A stretch of DNA of 64,000 nucleotides from Weissella thailandensis (GTDB lineage Bacteria > Bacillota > Bacilli > Lactobacillales > Lactobacillaceae): positions 79,049 to 143,048 of the forward strand of contig NZ_BJEC01000002.1 in NCBI RefSeq assembly GCF_005405465.1. The letters run 5' to 3'. This document shows, in pieces, positions 18,319 to 27,728 of this stretch (the stretch's first letter is position 1; every line of letters begins with the position of its first letter). The translations under genes were made by a program, and so were the position numbers. Below the pieces are notes generated by a model. It was not told where the DNA came from and searched no databases. It saw only the letters and a program-made list of their open reading frames with translations.

Positions 18319-19086
18319 TTACCAACGTCCCGCCGACTTACGGAATTGCCGACCAGACTTTAAGGCCTGCACTTCTTCATGCCGTAATGGTCGATACTCC
18401 CCTGGCGTCAAACCAGTTAAGTCAAGCATACCGTAACGCTCACGAGTTAACTTAATCACCTCATGACCGACAGTTCTTAACATCTCTTTTACTTGATGAT
18501 ACTTTCCTTCATGAATTGTTAACTTCACGATAGCTGTATGCTTTTTCTTATCACTTGATAAAATTTCTGCATGAGCTGGGGCTGCTTTAAAGGTATAATG
18601 ACGACCTTTTTGGACCGTTTTCACTGTCACACCGTGTCGTAATTTCTCTAACTCGTCATTTGTTGGAATTCCCTTGACTTTAGCAACATAGACTTTATCA
18701 ATGCGATACTTTGGATGCATCAACTTGTTGGCCAAGTCACCATCATTCGTCAGCAACAAAGCACCCGTTGTATCATAGTCCAAACGACCTACTGGATAAA
18801 CACGTTCTGGTTCATCGACAATATCTGTTACCGTTTGACGACCTTTATCATCGGAATTAGTTGTGACAACACCACGTGGTTTATCCAATAAGAAATAAAC
18901 TAATTTCTCTTTTGAATCAATGGGGGTGCCATTCACTTCAATATGATCGCTGGGTTCTACTTTTGTACCTAGTTCTCGAATTACCTGTCCATTAACGGTC
19001 ACTTGACCCTCAGTAATCAACTTCTCAGAAGCGCGTCGTGATGCCACCCCTGCCTGAGCCATGACCTTTTGTAATCGTTCTGCCAT
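18319..19086 (-). CDS. rluB: 23S rRNA pseudouridine synthase RluB
   Basis: 255 residues. An N-terminal S4 RNA-binding domain ([20 protein letters not shown]) is followed by the RsuA/RluB catalytic domain with the active-site Asp in GRLDYDTTGALLLTNDG. KYHQVKEMLRTVGHEV is the typical later motif. It should isomerise a uridine of 23S rRNA helix 89. Its ATG overlaps the scpB stop by one base (TAATG), as expected in the scpA-scpB-rluB cluster. Confidence 0.92.
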   Translation of the reverse strand: MAERLQKVMAQAGVASRRASEKLITEGQVTVNGQVIRELGTKVEPSDHIEVNGTPIDSKEKLVYFLLDKPRGVVTTNSDDKGRQTVTDIVDEPERVYPVGRLDYDTTGALLLTNDGDLANKLMHPKYRIDKVYVAKVKGIPTNDELEKLRHGVTVKTVQKGRHYTFKAAPAHAEILSSDKKKHTAIVKLTIHEGKYHQVKEMLRTVGHEVIKLTRERYGMLDLTGLTPGEYRPLRHEEVQALKSGRQFRKSAGRW

Positions 19087-19727
19087 TATTTTTCCTCATT
19101 ACTTTCTGATTGATCTGTTAATTCAGCAATTGTGATATCAAATGAAGATTGTTGTTCTTCTGATGGTAATAACGGTATGGTAACTCCTTGCTGACTTTCT
19201 AAATCTTCTAGTGCCTTCGCTGTAACCAATGGTGGCAGCTCATCCAAACTTGTTAATCCAAAATAATTTAGGAAATAACTTGTTGTAACATATAAAATCG
19301 GCCGACCAGGCTCGTCAGCACGTCCTTTGCCAGTAACTAAATTACGCAGAACCAATTTTTGAATCGTTGACTGTGATTGGACACCACGAATTTCATCTAC
19401 TTCAATACGCGTCACTGGCTGTTTATAGGCAATGATTGCTAATACTTCCAGTGAGGCTTGTGATAATGCGGTCGTCAACGGTGCTGTAAAAAACCGATGA
19501 ATAGTTTCTGATAAATTGGCCTTTGTTACTATTTGATAACGATCATCTGTTTTGAGAATTTGAAATGCACAACTATCATCCTCAGCGTACTTAGTTGCTA
19601 ATTCTTCTAATAATCCAGTCACTGCTGGTTTTTGGAATTGTGTAGCTGCTGACAGCTCGGCCACCGAAATGCCTTCATCCCCTGCAACAAATAATAACCC
19701 TTCAATTTGCTGTAAGCTATTCTGCAT
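19086..19727 (-). CDS. scpB: Segregation and condensation protein ScpB
   Basis: About 213 residues from the ATG at 19727 ([20 protein letters not shown]). It has two winged-helix domains, with [21 protein letters not shown] and [20 protein letters not shown] as the family signature. ScpB is a kleisin-binding subunit of the SMC condensin complex for chromosome organisation. The frame is open further upstream, but those residues have no SD. A second ATG at 19739 is possible. It overlaps the end of scpA by 11 bases. Confidence 0.93.
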   Translation of the reverse strand: MQNSLQQIEGLLFVAGDEGISVAELSAATQFQKPAVTGLLEELATKYAEDDSCAFQILKTDDRYQIVTKANLSETIHRFFTAPLTTALSQASLEVLAIIAYKQPVTRIEVDEIRGVQSQSTIQKLVLRNLVTGKGRADEPGRPILYVTTSYFLNYFGLTSLDELPPLVTAKALEDLESQQGVTIPLLPSEEQQSSFDITIAELTDQSESNEEK

Positions 19728-20508
19728 CAGCTTCTTCATCCTCTCTATTTTCTTGATGATAAGGTATATTACCTCGTGAAATATCAATATTACCAAATAA
19801 TTTATTTTGCATAATAGCCAAATGCTGATGGCGAACAAGTTCTAACATTGCCATAAACGTTGTCACTAACTCATCTTTTCCTGCATCCTCCGCAAAAAGC
19901 TGCTCAAACGTCACAACCTGATTGTTGTCTATTTGTACCATAATTTTAGTCATTTGTTGTTGAACTGACCAATTATCACTTTTCACCGAACGTGGCTGTA
20001 CTTGCTTTCGGTAGCGCTTCTTTACCAGACGATTAAACGCATCCTGTAAGTCATGTAACTCTAACCCTTCTGGCAAAGGGGCCCCTTCGATATCATCTGG
20101 AATTGGCATAGGTGCTCTAGAAAACTGTAGCTGGCGCTCTTCTTCCCGAACACGTAAATCACCGGCCGCTTGTTGGTATCGTTGATACTCAATCAATTGC
20201 ATCATTAATGCCTCTCGTGGATCTTCTTCAGTAACAAATTCCGCTAATTCTTCATCATATTGAAAGGTATCAGTCTTAGGTAGTAAGTAACTGACCTTAA
20301 TTGACATTAACGTCGCAGCCATCACTAAAAACTCACCAGCAACATCTAAATTACGCTCTTGTTCTGCATGTAAGAACACCAAATACTGTGCCGTAATTTC
20401 CACAATCGGAATATCCATGATATCCATTTCATTCACACGGATAAGATGTAGTAATAGATCCAATGGACCATCAAAATCCGCCAAATGATATGTTAGTTCT
20501 TCACTCAT
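19717..20508 (-). CDS. scpA: Segregation and condensation protein ScpA (kleisin)
   Basis: About 263 residues from the ATG at 20508 ([20 protein letters not shown]). The [12 protein letters not shown] motif that docks on the SMC neck, the YLVMAATL-type helix ([14 protein letters not shown]) and an acidic linker are all visible. The C-terminal winged helix binds the SMC head. The start overlaps the ribT stop as ATGA, showing translational coupling. Confidence 0.94.
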   Translation of the reverse strand: MSEELTYHLADFDGPLDLLLHLIRVNEMDIMDIPIVEITAQYLVFLHAEQERNLDVAGEFLVMAATLMSIKVSYLLPKTDTFQYDEELAEFVTEEDPREALMMQLIEYQRYQQAAGDLRVREEERQLQFSRAPMPIPDDIEGAPLPEGLELHDLQDAFNRLVKKRYRKQVQPRSVKSDNWSVQQQMTKIMVQIDNNQVVTFEQLFAEDAGKDELVTTFMAMLELVRHQHLAIMQNKLFGNIDISRGNIPYHQENREDEEADAE

Positions 20509-20870
20509 TGCATGTCTCGCCATTTCGTCACATATTTTTGCGTCGCAATTGATCCCATAATTACTTGATCTGGGTATTGATATTGCAATGCTTGATATAT
20601 CTTACTACCAAGTTCTAACTTTTGGTCAGGTCGTACTTCCGGACTAAACACAATCCGCCGAATCACAACTGAATTGTAAACACTCGCAACCCCGAGCAAT
20701 ACCGTGAAGTGATGTGTATTTTCATCACGCCACAGTAAAATATCCCGGCTATCATCAGATTGATACCAATCGTATTCACGTTGCACGGCGACAATATCTG
20801 CCAAATTTGGACTATAGGATAGCAAACCCATAACAATTTTCGATTGATCTTTACGTACAATAATTAACAT
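20505..20870 (-). CDS. ribT: RibT-like GNAT-fold protein
   Basis: 121 residues from the ATG at 20870, five bases after GGAGGAA. The beginning (MLIIVRKDQSKIVMGLLSYS) and the central RRIVFSPEVRPDQKLELGSKI resemble B. subtilis RibT, a small GNAT-like protein. The acetyl-CoA binding loop (normally R-x-x-G-x-G) reads VRPDQKLE, so acetyltransferase activity is doubtful. It sits between xerD and scpA as in other lactobacilli. Its true role is unknown. Confidence 0.7.
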   Translation of the reverse strand: MLIIVRKDQSKIVMGLLSYSPNLADIVAVQREYDWYQSDDSRDILLWRDENTHHFTVLLGVASVYNSVVIRRIVFSPEVRPDQKLELGSKIYQALQYQYPDQVIMGSIATQKYVTKWRDMQ

Positions 20871-20892
20871 CATTTCCTCCAATCAATCTAAA

Positions 20893-21801
20893 TTAAGCAC
20901 GAGGATGTGCTTTCTCATATACCTCAGTTAATCTTTTGTTTGAGATATGAGTATAAATCTGTGTCGTCGAAATATCAGCATGACCTAATAATTCTTGGAC
21001 AATTCGTAAATCTGCACCATTTTCTAAGATATGGGTAGCAAATGAATGGCGCAACGTATGCGGCGAAACATCTTTTGTAATGCCCGCCTGTTTGACCCAT
21101 TGCTTAATTAATTTCCAAACGCCTTGCCGTGTTAATTGATGACCATGGTCATTTAGAAAAATGATATGTGAATCTTGTTGTTTACCTAACAATGGCCGAC
21201 TATTATTTAAATAGTCTTCTAACCATTTAACAGCAACATCCCCAATAGGAACGATACGCTCTTTATCACCCTTACCAACCGTTTGAATAAGTCCCAAATC
21301 CAAATGTAAGTTATCTAAGCGCAAATTAACTAGCTCACTGACACGTAGTCCGGTTGCATACATGACCTCAAGAATGGTTCGATTGCGCAAACCAAGTGGC
21401 GTCTTTATATCAGGTACTTGTAACAGAGCTTCAACCTCTTCCAAAGTCAATACGGCAGGTAAGTGTTGTGCCTTTTTCGGCGAATCAACTTGTTCCATTG
21501 GATTACTGGTTATCAATTTGTTCAGTTGCGCAAATTCAAAAAATTTACGTAACGTGGACACCATCCGAATAACCGTGTTACGCGACTTACCCTTTTGTTC
21601 TAACTGCCCTAGGAATGTCATGATTATAAAACGGTCAACCGATGCTAAATTATCGTACTTCTCAGCCATTAAGTATTCGAAAAATTGCACAAGATCTTGT
21701 TGATACGAATGTTTCGTATTGGCTGATAAACCACGTTCAACGGTTAAATAATGAAGGTAGTCAACCAAAACATCTTCAAATGGTCCTACCTGCACTTTCA
21801 T
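20893..21801 (-). CDS. xerD: Tyrosine recombinase XerD
   Basis: About 302 residues. The N-terminal core-binding (SAM-like) domain is followed by the catalytic domain with Arg in ATGLRVSEL, then HTLRHSFATHIL, LLGHADISTTQIYTH with the nucleophile Tyr. With XerC it resolves chromosome dimers at dif. The ATG at 21801 follows the cvfB stop by one base. A GTG at 21816 overlapping cvfB is less likely. The scpA-neighbour position supports XerD rather than XerC or a phage integrase. Confidence 0.92.
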   Translation of the reverse strand: MKVQVGPFEDVLVDYLHYLTVERGLSANTKHSYQQDLVQFFEYLMAEKYDNLASVDRFIIMTFLGQLEQKGKSRNTVIRMVSTLRKFFEFAQLNKLITSNPMEQVDSPKKAQHLPAVLTLEEVEALLQVPDIKTPLGLRNRTILEVMYATGLRVSELVNLRLDNLHLDLGLIQTVGKGDKERIVPIGDVAVKWLEDYLNNSRPLLGKQQDSHIIFLNDHGHQLTRQGVWKLIKQWVKQAGITKDVSPHTLRHSFATHILENGADLRIVQELLGHADISTTQIYTHISNKRLTEVYEKAHPRA

Positions 21802-21802
21802 C

Positions 21803-22678
21803 CTATTCGCCTTCACTTTCTTCTACTAAGAAAAGTCCATTTTCATTTTGTGTAATTCGACGTTCCTTGTATAAACGACCAACTGCACGTTTAAATTGTG
21901 ACTTTGACATACCAAAGTACTTCTTGATGGCCTTTGGATCAGACTTGTCTGTGAATGGTAGGCTATGCGTGGTTGAACGCTCTAACAACGTAAGTAACAT
22001 CTGAGCGTCTTCAGGAATAGCTTCATATGCGCGAGGACGTAACGATAGGTTTAACACACCATCTGGTCGTACACCGATCACTCGTGCTGATACAACCTCA
22101 CCCAAGCGTGGTTCACGTTGACGCTCATCCGGATGAATAAAGCCAAAGTGGTAATCCGATGTCACAACCAATGTACCCACCTTTTTCAAACGATAGGCGG
22201 TTGCTTGTACTTGCTTGTTATGCATATCTGGCTTTGCTGGGATTCGCACCGCCTGCAAAATATCTGAAGTCACCAGTTCACCCCAAAGACGGTCTTTTTT
22301 ATCAATGCGAAGTGTAACCATCAACTTATCACCACGTTGTGGCCATAGTTCCTTAATTGTTGGTAATTCATCTAATGAAACCACAACATCTTTATTAGGC
22401 AAACCAATGTCAACAAAGACTCCCAAATCACGACGAATATCCGTAACCGTTCCCCAAGCATAATGTCCTAATCGAACTTCTGGTAGATTCTTGGTTATTT
22501 CTAATTGGTGTTTTTCATTTTCATAGGCAAATCCTGAAACCAAACCGCCAACCTTTAATGGCTTTTTTAGTTCTGTTTTGTCAATTTCGTACGTTTCACC
22601 GTCAATTTGTGCATAGTAATAACGATCATTCTCGTCAGTTACTTTAGCTGTAACGACGTCACCAAGTTTATGTGTCAT
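21803..22678 (-). CDS. cvfB: CvfB-like S1 RNA-binding protein
   Basis: 291 residues, YitL/CvfB family. Three S1-like beta-barrels (for example WGTVTDIRRDLGVFVDIGLP and GEVVSARVIGVRPDGVLNLSL) are followed by a C-terminal winged helix (SDPKAIKKYFGMSKSQFKRA). In staphylococci CvfB binds RNA and affects virulence gene expression; here a general RNA-binding regulatory role is likely. SD GGATGGAGA precedes the ATG. It is the first gene of the cvfB-xerD-ribT-scpA-scpB-rluB series. Confidence 0.87.
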   Translation of the reverse strand: MTHKLGDVVTAKVTDENDRYYYAQIDGETYEIDKTELKKPLKVGGLVSGFAYENEKHQLEITKNLPEVRLGHYAWGTVTDIRRDLGVFVDIGLPNKDVVVSLDELPTIKELWPQRGDKLMVTLRIDKKDRLWGELVTSDILQAVRIPAKPDMHNKQVQATAYRLKKVGTLVVTSDYHFGFIHPDERQREPRLGEVVSARVIGVRPDGVLNLSLRPRAYEAIPEDAQMLLTLLERSTTHSLPFTDKSDPKAIKKYFGMSKSQFKRAVGRLYKERRITQNENGLFLVEESEGE

Positions 22679-22919
22679 TTTTTCTCCATCCTTTTACATC
22701 AGTTGCATCTATATTTTATAAGTCCGATGCCACAGCACTGGTAAAGGTTATTCATAACCAGCATCATAGCGCCAGTAATCTTGCTCACTATATCTAATTA
22801 TCTTAACAGATATGTCATCGATATGATATATGTAAACTAGATTCTCTTACTTATCTCACCAAAAATGATATTTTTTGCTAAAATAGTTATTAATAATTTG
22901 AAAGTGAGTTTAATCATTT

Positions 22920-23471
22920 ATGAAAGCAATTGGTATGGAACCCCAGGTATTGATCGATATTCTTGTGGGAGCCAAAGTTGGTGTCGTCTATTCATTTGGT
23001 ACTGAACACCGAGGTGATTTAGTAGTCACGTCATATGCTCTGAAGGAAGCCGGATTGCCATCAAACATGGCTGGTGCCGTTGTACAATTGGAAGATGTTG
23101 AAGAAACTGCACCTGGTAACTTTGTTTGGAAATTCAATCCCGAAGTTACCTTGATTCGCCCATTTAAAGTGCACGGCACAATGGAATTATTTGATGTTGA
23201 TGACCAACTGATCAAGCCTGAACCAACAAATTGGTTTAATGTTGAGGCTGAAAATGCGGGACATGAAAAAATCAACAGCTGGTTAGACAATTATTTTACC
23301 GAGCATCCTGATCTTGATCGTGTGCCTCGCCAAGAAATCCCTGAAGATATTGCAACATTAGCGGCATCATTTGATGATTGGCGTGCTGCTTATTTTGACT
23401 TCCTGTATATGCCAACCAAAGCACAAAAGCGTGAATTACGGGCAAAGCGCTATGATATTGATCCGCTTTAA
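22920..23471 (+). CDS. Acidic protein of unknown function (183 aa)
   Basis: 183 residues, acidic, no membrane segment or signal peptide. The N-terminal half looks beta-rich (GVVYSFGTEHRGDLVVTSYA) and the C-terminal half helical, ending with basic residues around KAQKRELRAKRY. I recognise no family or catalytic motif. The ATG at 22920 is preceded by AAAGTGAG about 11 bases upstream, a weak SD; Met6 is an alternative. It is a lone plus-strand gene, divergent from cvfB and convergent with the antiporter gene, with its own terminator. Confidence 0.6.
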   Translation: MKAIGMEPQVLIDILVGAKVGVVYSFGTEHRGDLVVTSYALKEAGLPSNMAGAVVQLEDVEETAPGNFVWKFNPEVTLIRPFKVHGTMELFDVDDQLIKPEPTNWFNVEAENAGHEKINSWLDNYFTEHPDLDRVPRQEIPEDIATLAASFDDWRAAYFDFLYMPTKAQKRELRAKRYDIDPL

Positions 23472-23482
23472 TATAAAAGCAT

Positions 23483-23515
23483 AAAAATCCGAGACAAAAA
23501 ATGTCTCGGATTTTT
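23483..23515. terminator. Bidirectional terminator
   Basis: A perfect 14-bp inverted repeat (23483-23496 with 23502-23515), A-rich on one side and T-rich on the other, lies between two converging stop codons. The stem top is GAGACA/TGTCTC. Confidence 0.85.
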
Positions 23516-23521
23516 ATATTT

Positions 23522-24487
23522 CTATATTCTTTTCAACAATGGTCGTAGCATCAACGGAGCAATAATTGTTGAAACAATAATCACGATGACCATATCACCA
23601 AAAATATTTTTGGCAATTAGGTTTGCACTTAACCCAATTTGCGCAACAACCAAGGCCATTTCTCCTCGAGAAACCATTCCTGCACCGACTGCTCGTGCAG
23701 CTGGTTTATCTAATTTAGCAATTCTTGCCCCCCATTGTGCACCATAATACTTTGTCGCCACTGCTAACACCGTTAACACGATGATTAGTGGCCAAGTTTT
23801 CTGCAGACCATTCAATGAGATGTTCAAACCAATTGAGCCAAAAAAGATTGGGAAGAAGAACCAAACGCCTAATAAATTTGAATATTTCAAAATTTTTCCG
23901 GAACTGGCCAAGCGATTGACTATAAGTCCAATAATAAACACAATAATTGGTAATAAAGTCGATATACTTAATCCTTCACCACCAAATACTAATACATAGG
24001 CACCAACTAATAATAAAGCCAGCATATCATCCAAAACAGCAGCACCCAATACGACTGCCCCAACTTGTGACCCCAGTTGGCCAGCTTCACCAAGAACACT
24101 AATGGTTATTGAAATCGATGTCGCTGCAAAAACAATCCCCCAAAAGATCGCAATATCGTAATGATAACCTAATATCAAGGTAACAACTGTAAATAATAAC
24201 AATGGCACCACTACACCCATCACAGCTGTTAATGTCGCCCCTGTTAAATTACGTCGTAACTGACCAACATCGGTTTCTAGCCCTGCTGTGAACATCAGTA
24301 ATAGGACACCTAATTCTGATAAAGAAGAAATAACTTCACCTGTTGCCACCCAATGCAATATTGCGGGTCCCATAATGATTCCCGCAACCAATTGTCCAAC
24401 AACTTCTGCAAAACCCAATTTTTGACCAACACGACCTAAAATAATAGTCCCGACAATTAAGATGATCAATTGTACCACTATTCCCAT
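23522..24487 (-). CDS. Cation:proton antiporter (CPA2 family)
   Basis: About 321 residues from the ATG at 24487 (MGIVVQLIILIVGTIILGRV), which follows GGAGG. Ten or more hydrophobic segments are visible. The family Asp-Asp motif is in GAAVLDDMLALLL, the LGFAEVVGQLVAGIIMGP segment is typical of KefB/NapA-like exchangers, and RAVGAGMVSRGEMALVVAQIG is the conserved late helix. No C-terminal TrkA domain is present and the length is somewhat short for the family. It probably exchanges Na+ or K+ for H+; ion specificity cannot be read. A hairpin with a T-tract lies immediately before its SD. Confidence 0.85.
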   Translation of the reverse strand: MGIVVQLIILIVGTIILGRVGQKLGFAEVVGQLVAGIIMGPAILHWVATGEVISSLSELGVLLLMFTAGLETDVGQLRRNLTGATLTAVMGVVVPLLLFTVVTLILGYHYDIAIFWGIVFAATSISITISVLGEAGQLGSQVGAVVLGAAVLDDMLALLLVGAYVLVFGGEGLSISTLLPIIVFIIGLIVNRLASSGKILKYSNLLGVWFFFPIFFGSIGLNISLNGLQKTWPLIIVLTVLAVATKYYGAQWGARIAKLDKPAARAVGAGMVSRGEMALVVAQIGLSANLIAKNIFGDMVIVIIVSTIIAPLMLRPLLKRI

Positions 24488-24497
24488 ATCAACCTCC

Positions 24498-24556
24498 AAA
24501 AAAAGCGTATACCTCAATCCTAACTGGTTACCCACCCAGGAACTTGAAGCATACGC
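24498..24556 (-). terminator. Terminator-like hairpin directly before the antiporter SD
   Basis: On the minus strand GCGTATGCTTCAA (24544-24556) pairs with TTGAGGTATACGC (24505-24517), partly through G-U pairs. An inner CTGG/CCAG can extend the structure. Seven T residues (24498-24504) follow and run straight into the GGAGG of the antiporter. It may simply end the antitoxin transcript or may act as a leader attenuator. Confidence 0.7.
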
Positions 24557-24579
24557 CCAACCGAAATTCTATTTACTTT

Positions 24580-24756
24580 TTACTTTGATAAATTACGTGA
24601 AAACAAATTGCTAAATGGTGATTCACCAGTGTTCGCAACCTGTGTCAAGAAGATTTTAATTGCCGTCTGCGTGGTTAAACCTTGTGACTTGAAAATTTCA
24701 TCTGCTTTGTCTTTGACGTTGTCCTCAACGCGCAATTGGATTAACTTTTCTGCCAT
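24580..24756 (-). CDS. RelB/DinJ-type antitoxin, no toxin gene adjacent
   Basis: 58 residues from the ATG at 24756 (MAEKLIQLRVEDNVKDKADE), behind GGGAG. The ribbon-helix-helix pattern IQLRVEDNVKDKADEIFKSQ followed by GLTTQTAIKIFLTQVANTG is that of RelB/DinJ antitoxins, which bind DNA as dimers and mask an RelE/YafQ toxin. The C-terminal toxin-binding arm is short. No toxin reading frame precedes or follows it, so it is an orphan that may act as a stand-alone DNA-binding protein. It has its own promoter. Confidence 0.75.
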   Translation of the reverse strand: MAEKLIQLRVEDNVKDKADEIFKSQGLTTQTAIKIFLTQVANTGESPFSNLFSRNLSK

Positions 24757-24795
24757 AATGTTACTCCCTTCACAATAGTTACTTTTTATATAAAT

Positions 24796-24830
24796 ATTAT
24801 ACCATAGCACAGTTTACATGTACCTTAAAT
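24796..24830 (-). promoter_or_regulatory. Extended -10 promoter of the orphan antitoxin
   Basis: The minus strand shows TGGTATAAT, a perfect extended -10 (TATAAT at 24796-24801). The -35 region (GGTACA 17 bases upstream) is poor, which is acceptable for an extended -10 promoter. Confidence 0.5.
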
Positions 24831-24894
24831 ATGAAACAAATACTACACGTTTTTATTCCTTTTTGCTAGTATTTTCTATTTAAATTCACGCATT

Positions 24895-25341
24895 TCACTT
24901 ATTTTCAGTATCAAAGATGATTGTGACTGGCCCATCATTTATTAATTGAACTTGCATATTTGCACCAAACTCACCGGTTGCTACGGTCAGCCCGGTATCG
25001 GCAAGCTTTTTATTAAATAACTGGTACATCTTATCAGCAAAATCAGGAGCACCCGCCTTAGTAAAACTAGGGCGATTTCCCTTCTTTGTGTCAGCGTACA
25101 ATGTAAATTGTGATATTGATAAAATTTGACCACCAACATTTCCAATCGACAAGTTCATCTTACCAGCTTCATCTTCAAAAACCCTTAATTTCGTTATTTT
25201 TCTCACTAGGTAATCTAATTCAGCCTCGGTATCACTATCGGCGATACCAACTAACAATACGTATCCCGCACCAATTTGACCAACAACAGCCTCATTAATC
25301 GATACACTAGCAGATTTTGCTCTTTGTAGTACTACTTTCAT
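24895..25341 (-). CDS. dtd: D-aminoacyl-tRNA deacylase
   Basis: 148 residues, [20 protein letters not shown] onward. The cross-subunit Gly-cisPro motif region reads NDGPVTII, and [20 protein letters not shown] holds the SQFTL catalytic signature. It removes D-amino acids (and glycine from tRNA-Ala) from mischarged tRNA. Length is standard. The start overlaps the rel stop by one base (TAATG), the usual rel-dtd pair. Confidence 0.96.
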   Translation of the reverse strand: MKVVLQRAKSASVSINEAVVGQIGAGYVLLVGIADSDTEAELDYLVRKITKLRVFEDEAGKMNLSIGNVGGQILSISQFTLYADTKKGNRPSFTKAGAPDFADKMYQLFNKKLADTGLTVATGEFGANMQVQLINDGPVTIIFDTENK

Positions 25342-27572
25342 TACTTGAATACTCGCTTTACTTCGTAAACATCTTTAACATCTCGAATATTGGTCATAAT
25401 TGATTCAAGTTGCTCTAAATTCCTGACACCAATACTAAGCGAAATACGCACATCATCGTTATGATCGACCCGACCATTCACAGAATTTAGTGAACGGGTC
25501 GTATTATTGACCATCCGAATCACATCATTCAGCAATCGATTGCGATTTGTCGCTGAAACTTGTAGGTCGGCATCATATTCGGTTTTATTGTTACCTTCAG
25601 GATTCTCCCACGCCACATCAACCAAACGGTTACCTTGAACTTCAGCGGCTTTTAAATTAGGGCAGCTCAAGCGGTGAACTGACACACCACGTCCCTTGGT
25701 AACATAGCCAATGACTTCATCACCAGGTATTGGTGTACAACAATGCCCCAAACGGACCAACATATTATCAACACCTTGAATCACGATTCGATCTTCACGA
25801 TGTGACTGGTTCTTAGCTGCTTTTGTTTCCTTCTCAAGGGTTTGATGGTGCTCTAAAATAGCTTTTTGTTCAGCTTCTTGACGAGCAGCTTCTACAGCAG
25901 CACGTTTCTCTTCAGAAAAACGATTAGCCACCCCTTGTGGTTTGATATCACCAAATCCTAGTGATGCATACATGTCATCAACAGCTAAATAATGTAACTT
26001 CTCAGCGGCACGGGTCTCATTCTCAGGCTGCATTAATTCTTCAACATTATAACCTTCATCCTCTAACCAGTCAGCCACCATCTTTTTACCAGCTGCAATA
26101 TTGTCGGCTTTATCTTGCTTACGGAAGTATTGTCTAATTTTGTTACGGGCACGCCGCGTAGAAACCATCGTCAACCAATCACGATTGGGCTGCGCATTGG
26201 GTGAGGTCAAAATTTCCACGATATCACCCGTCTTGATTGGAAAATCTAATGGGACCATTCGATCATTCACTTTCGCACCCACGGTATGATTACCAACATT
26301 TGTATGAATCGTATATGCCATATCTAGTGGACCAGCGTCCTTAGGCATTTCGATAACATCCCCTTTAGGCGTGAACACGAAGATACGATCAGTAAATAAA
26401 TCCCCCTTCACTGACTCCATAAAGTCATCAGCATCTTGGGCATCATCTTGTAATTCTAAAATACCTTGGATCACATTCAACTTCTGCTGGTCAGCATTTT
26501 GCACATCGGCACCAGCAAAGTTACCTTCTTTGTAAGCCCAATGTGCCGCAATACCATATTCAGCAATTTCATGCATTTTGTACGTACGAATTTGTACTTC
26601 CAGTGGCCGACCACCTGGGCCAATTACTGAAGTGTGCAATGATTGGTACCCATTCGCCTTTGGTAACGCAATATAGTCCTTAAATCTACCAGGCATCGGT
26701 GTCCAGCGAGCATGAATTGCCCCTAATACCGCATACGTTTCAGGAATCGTATCAACTAATACACGAATAGCTAATAAATCATAAATTTCTTCGAAGCGTT
26801 TATTCTTATCAACCATCTTCCGGTAAATTGAATAAATATGTTTTGGTCGACCATACACTTCGGTATTTGCTAAATGTAAGTCGGTAATCGAATGTTTAAT
26901 TTCATCAACCGCTTCATCAACAATTTCCAAACGTTCCTGACGACGCAAGTCCATCGACTTGGCAATATCATGGTAGGCATCAAAGTTAAGATAGCGTAAG
27001 GCCATATCCTCTAACTCCCACTTGATGGTCATAATTCCAAGCCGATCAGCCAATGGCGCATAAATTTCAAGTGTCTCAGCGGCAATTCTTCGCTGCTTCT
27101 CTTCTCTTAATGCAGATAAGGTTCGCATATTATGCAAACGATCAGCCAATTTAACAATGATGACACGAATATCATGTGACATTGCGAGTAACAATTTACG
27201 ATGATTTTCAGCTAATTGTTCTCGTGAAGACTTATATTTAATTCGTGATAATTTCGAAACACCGTCAACAATAACGGCAACATCATGCCCAAAAGCCTGT
27301 TCAACATCCGCCAGCGTTGCCGTAGTGTCTTCAACGATATCATGCAGGTAACCTGCAACTACCGTATCAGGATCCATATGTAATTCAGCCAATATCCCTG
27401 CTACCTGAATTGGATGAATAATGTATGGTTCACCAGATTTACGCTTCTGTTCTTGATGCAAGTGGAAGGCAAACTGATAAGCCTTATCAACTTTCTTAAC
27501 ATGCTCATCGTTCATATAATCTGCGATTAAGTCATGCACATCCTGTGCCGTTAATTTTTTTGCTTCTACCAT
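25341..27572 (-). CDS. rel: Bifunctional (p)ppGpp synthetase/hydrolase Rel
   Basis: About 743 residues from the ATG at 27572 behind AAAGGAT. Order of domains: HD hydrolase (about 45-150, with [10 protein letters not shown]), synthetase (about 235-350, with [20 protein letters not shown]), TGS (about 400-465), a conserved Cys/His region ([11 protein letters not shown]) and a C-terminal ACT domain. RFKD is the RxKD form of the loop that marks bifunctional Rel enzymes, in contrast to the ExDD of RelA. It makes the stringent-response alarmone on amino-acid starvation and also degrades it. Confidence 0.95.
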   Translation of the reverse strand: MVEAKKLTAQDVHDLIADYMNDEHVKKVDKAYQFAFHLHQEQKRKSGEPYIIHPIQVAGILAELHMDPDTVVAGYLHDIVEDTTATLADVEQAFGHDVAVIVDGVSKLSRIKYKSSREQLAENHRKLLLAMSHDIRVIIVKLADRLHNMRTLSALREEKQRRIAAETLEIYAPLADRLGIMTIKWELEDMALRYLNFDAYHDIAKSMDLRRQERLEIVDEAVDEIKHSITDLHLANTEVYGRPKHIYSIYRKMVDKNKRFEEIYDLLAIRVLVDTIPETYAVLGAIHARWTPMPGRFKDYIALPKANGYQSLHTSVIGPGGRPLEVQIRTYKMHEIAEYGIAAHWAYKEGNFAGADVQNADQQKLNVIQGILELQDDAQDADDFMESVKGDLFTDRIFVFTPKGDVIEMPKDAGPLDMAYTIHTNVGNHTVGAKVNDRMVPLDFPIKTGDIVEILTSPNAQPNRDWLTMVSTRRARNKIRQYFRKQDKADNIAAGKKMVADWLEDEGYNVEELMQPENETRAAEKLHYLAVDDMYASLGFGDIKPQGVANRFSEEKRAAVEAARQEAEQKAILEHHQTLEKETKAAKNQSHREDRIVIQGVDNMLVRLGHCCTPIPGDEVIGYVTKGRGVSVHRLSCPNLKAAEVQGNRLVDVAWENPEGNNKTEYDADLQVSATNRNRLLNDVIRMVNNTTRSLNSVNGRVDHNDDVRISLSIGVRNLEQLESIMTNIRDVKDVYEVKRVFK

Positions 27573-27728
27573 AAAAATCATCCTTTGTTTTTAGATTCAC
27601 GCCGATTGGGATTCATACCCGCAGCATCGTATCTTTCATCTACCACTCTGAATAGTTAATTTATTCTAACGCATTTCATAGCTGTTTGTATTGTATTTTG
27701 CTTTAAATTTTAATAATTCTCCAAAAAA

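Noticed and set aside
20893..21801. Phage or integron integrase
   Set aside because: Gene context (cvfB, ribT, scpA) and length identify chromosomal XerD.
24488..24579. Toxin gene beside the antitoxin
   Set aside because: Only a hairpin is present and no frame of toxin length exists.
27573..27728. Possible structured RNA between rel and dnaE
   Set aside because: No tRNA, T-box or riboswitch signature; only a weak -10-like element was seen.
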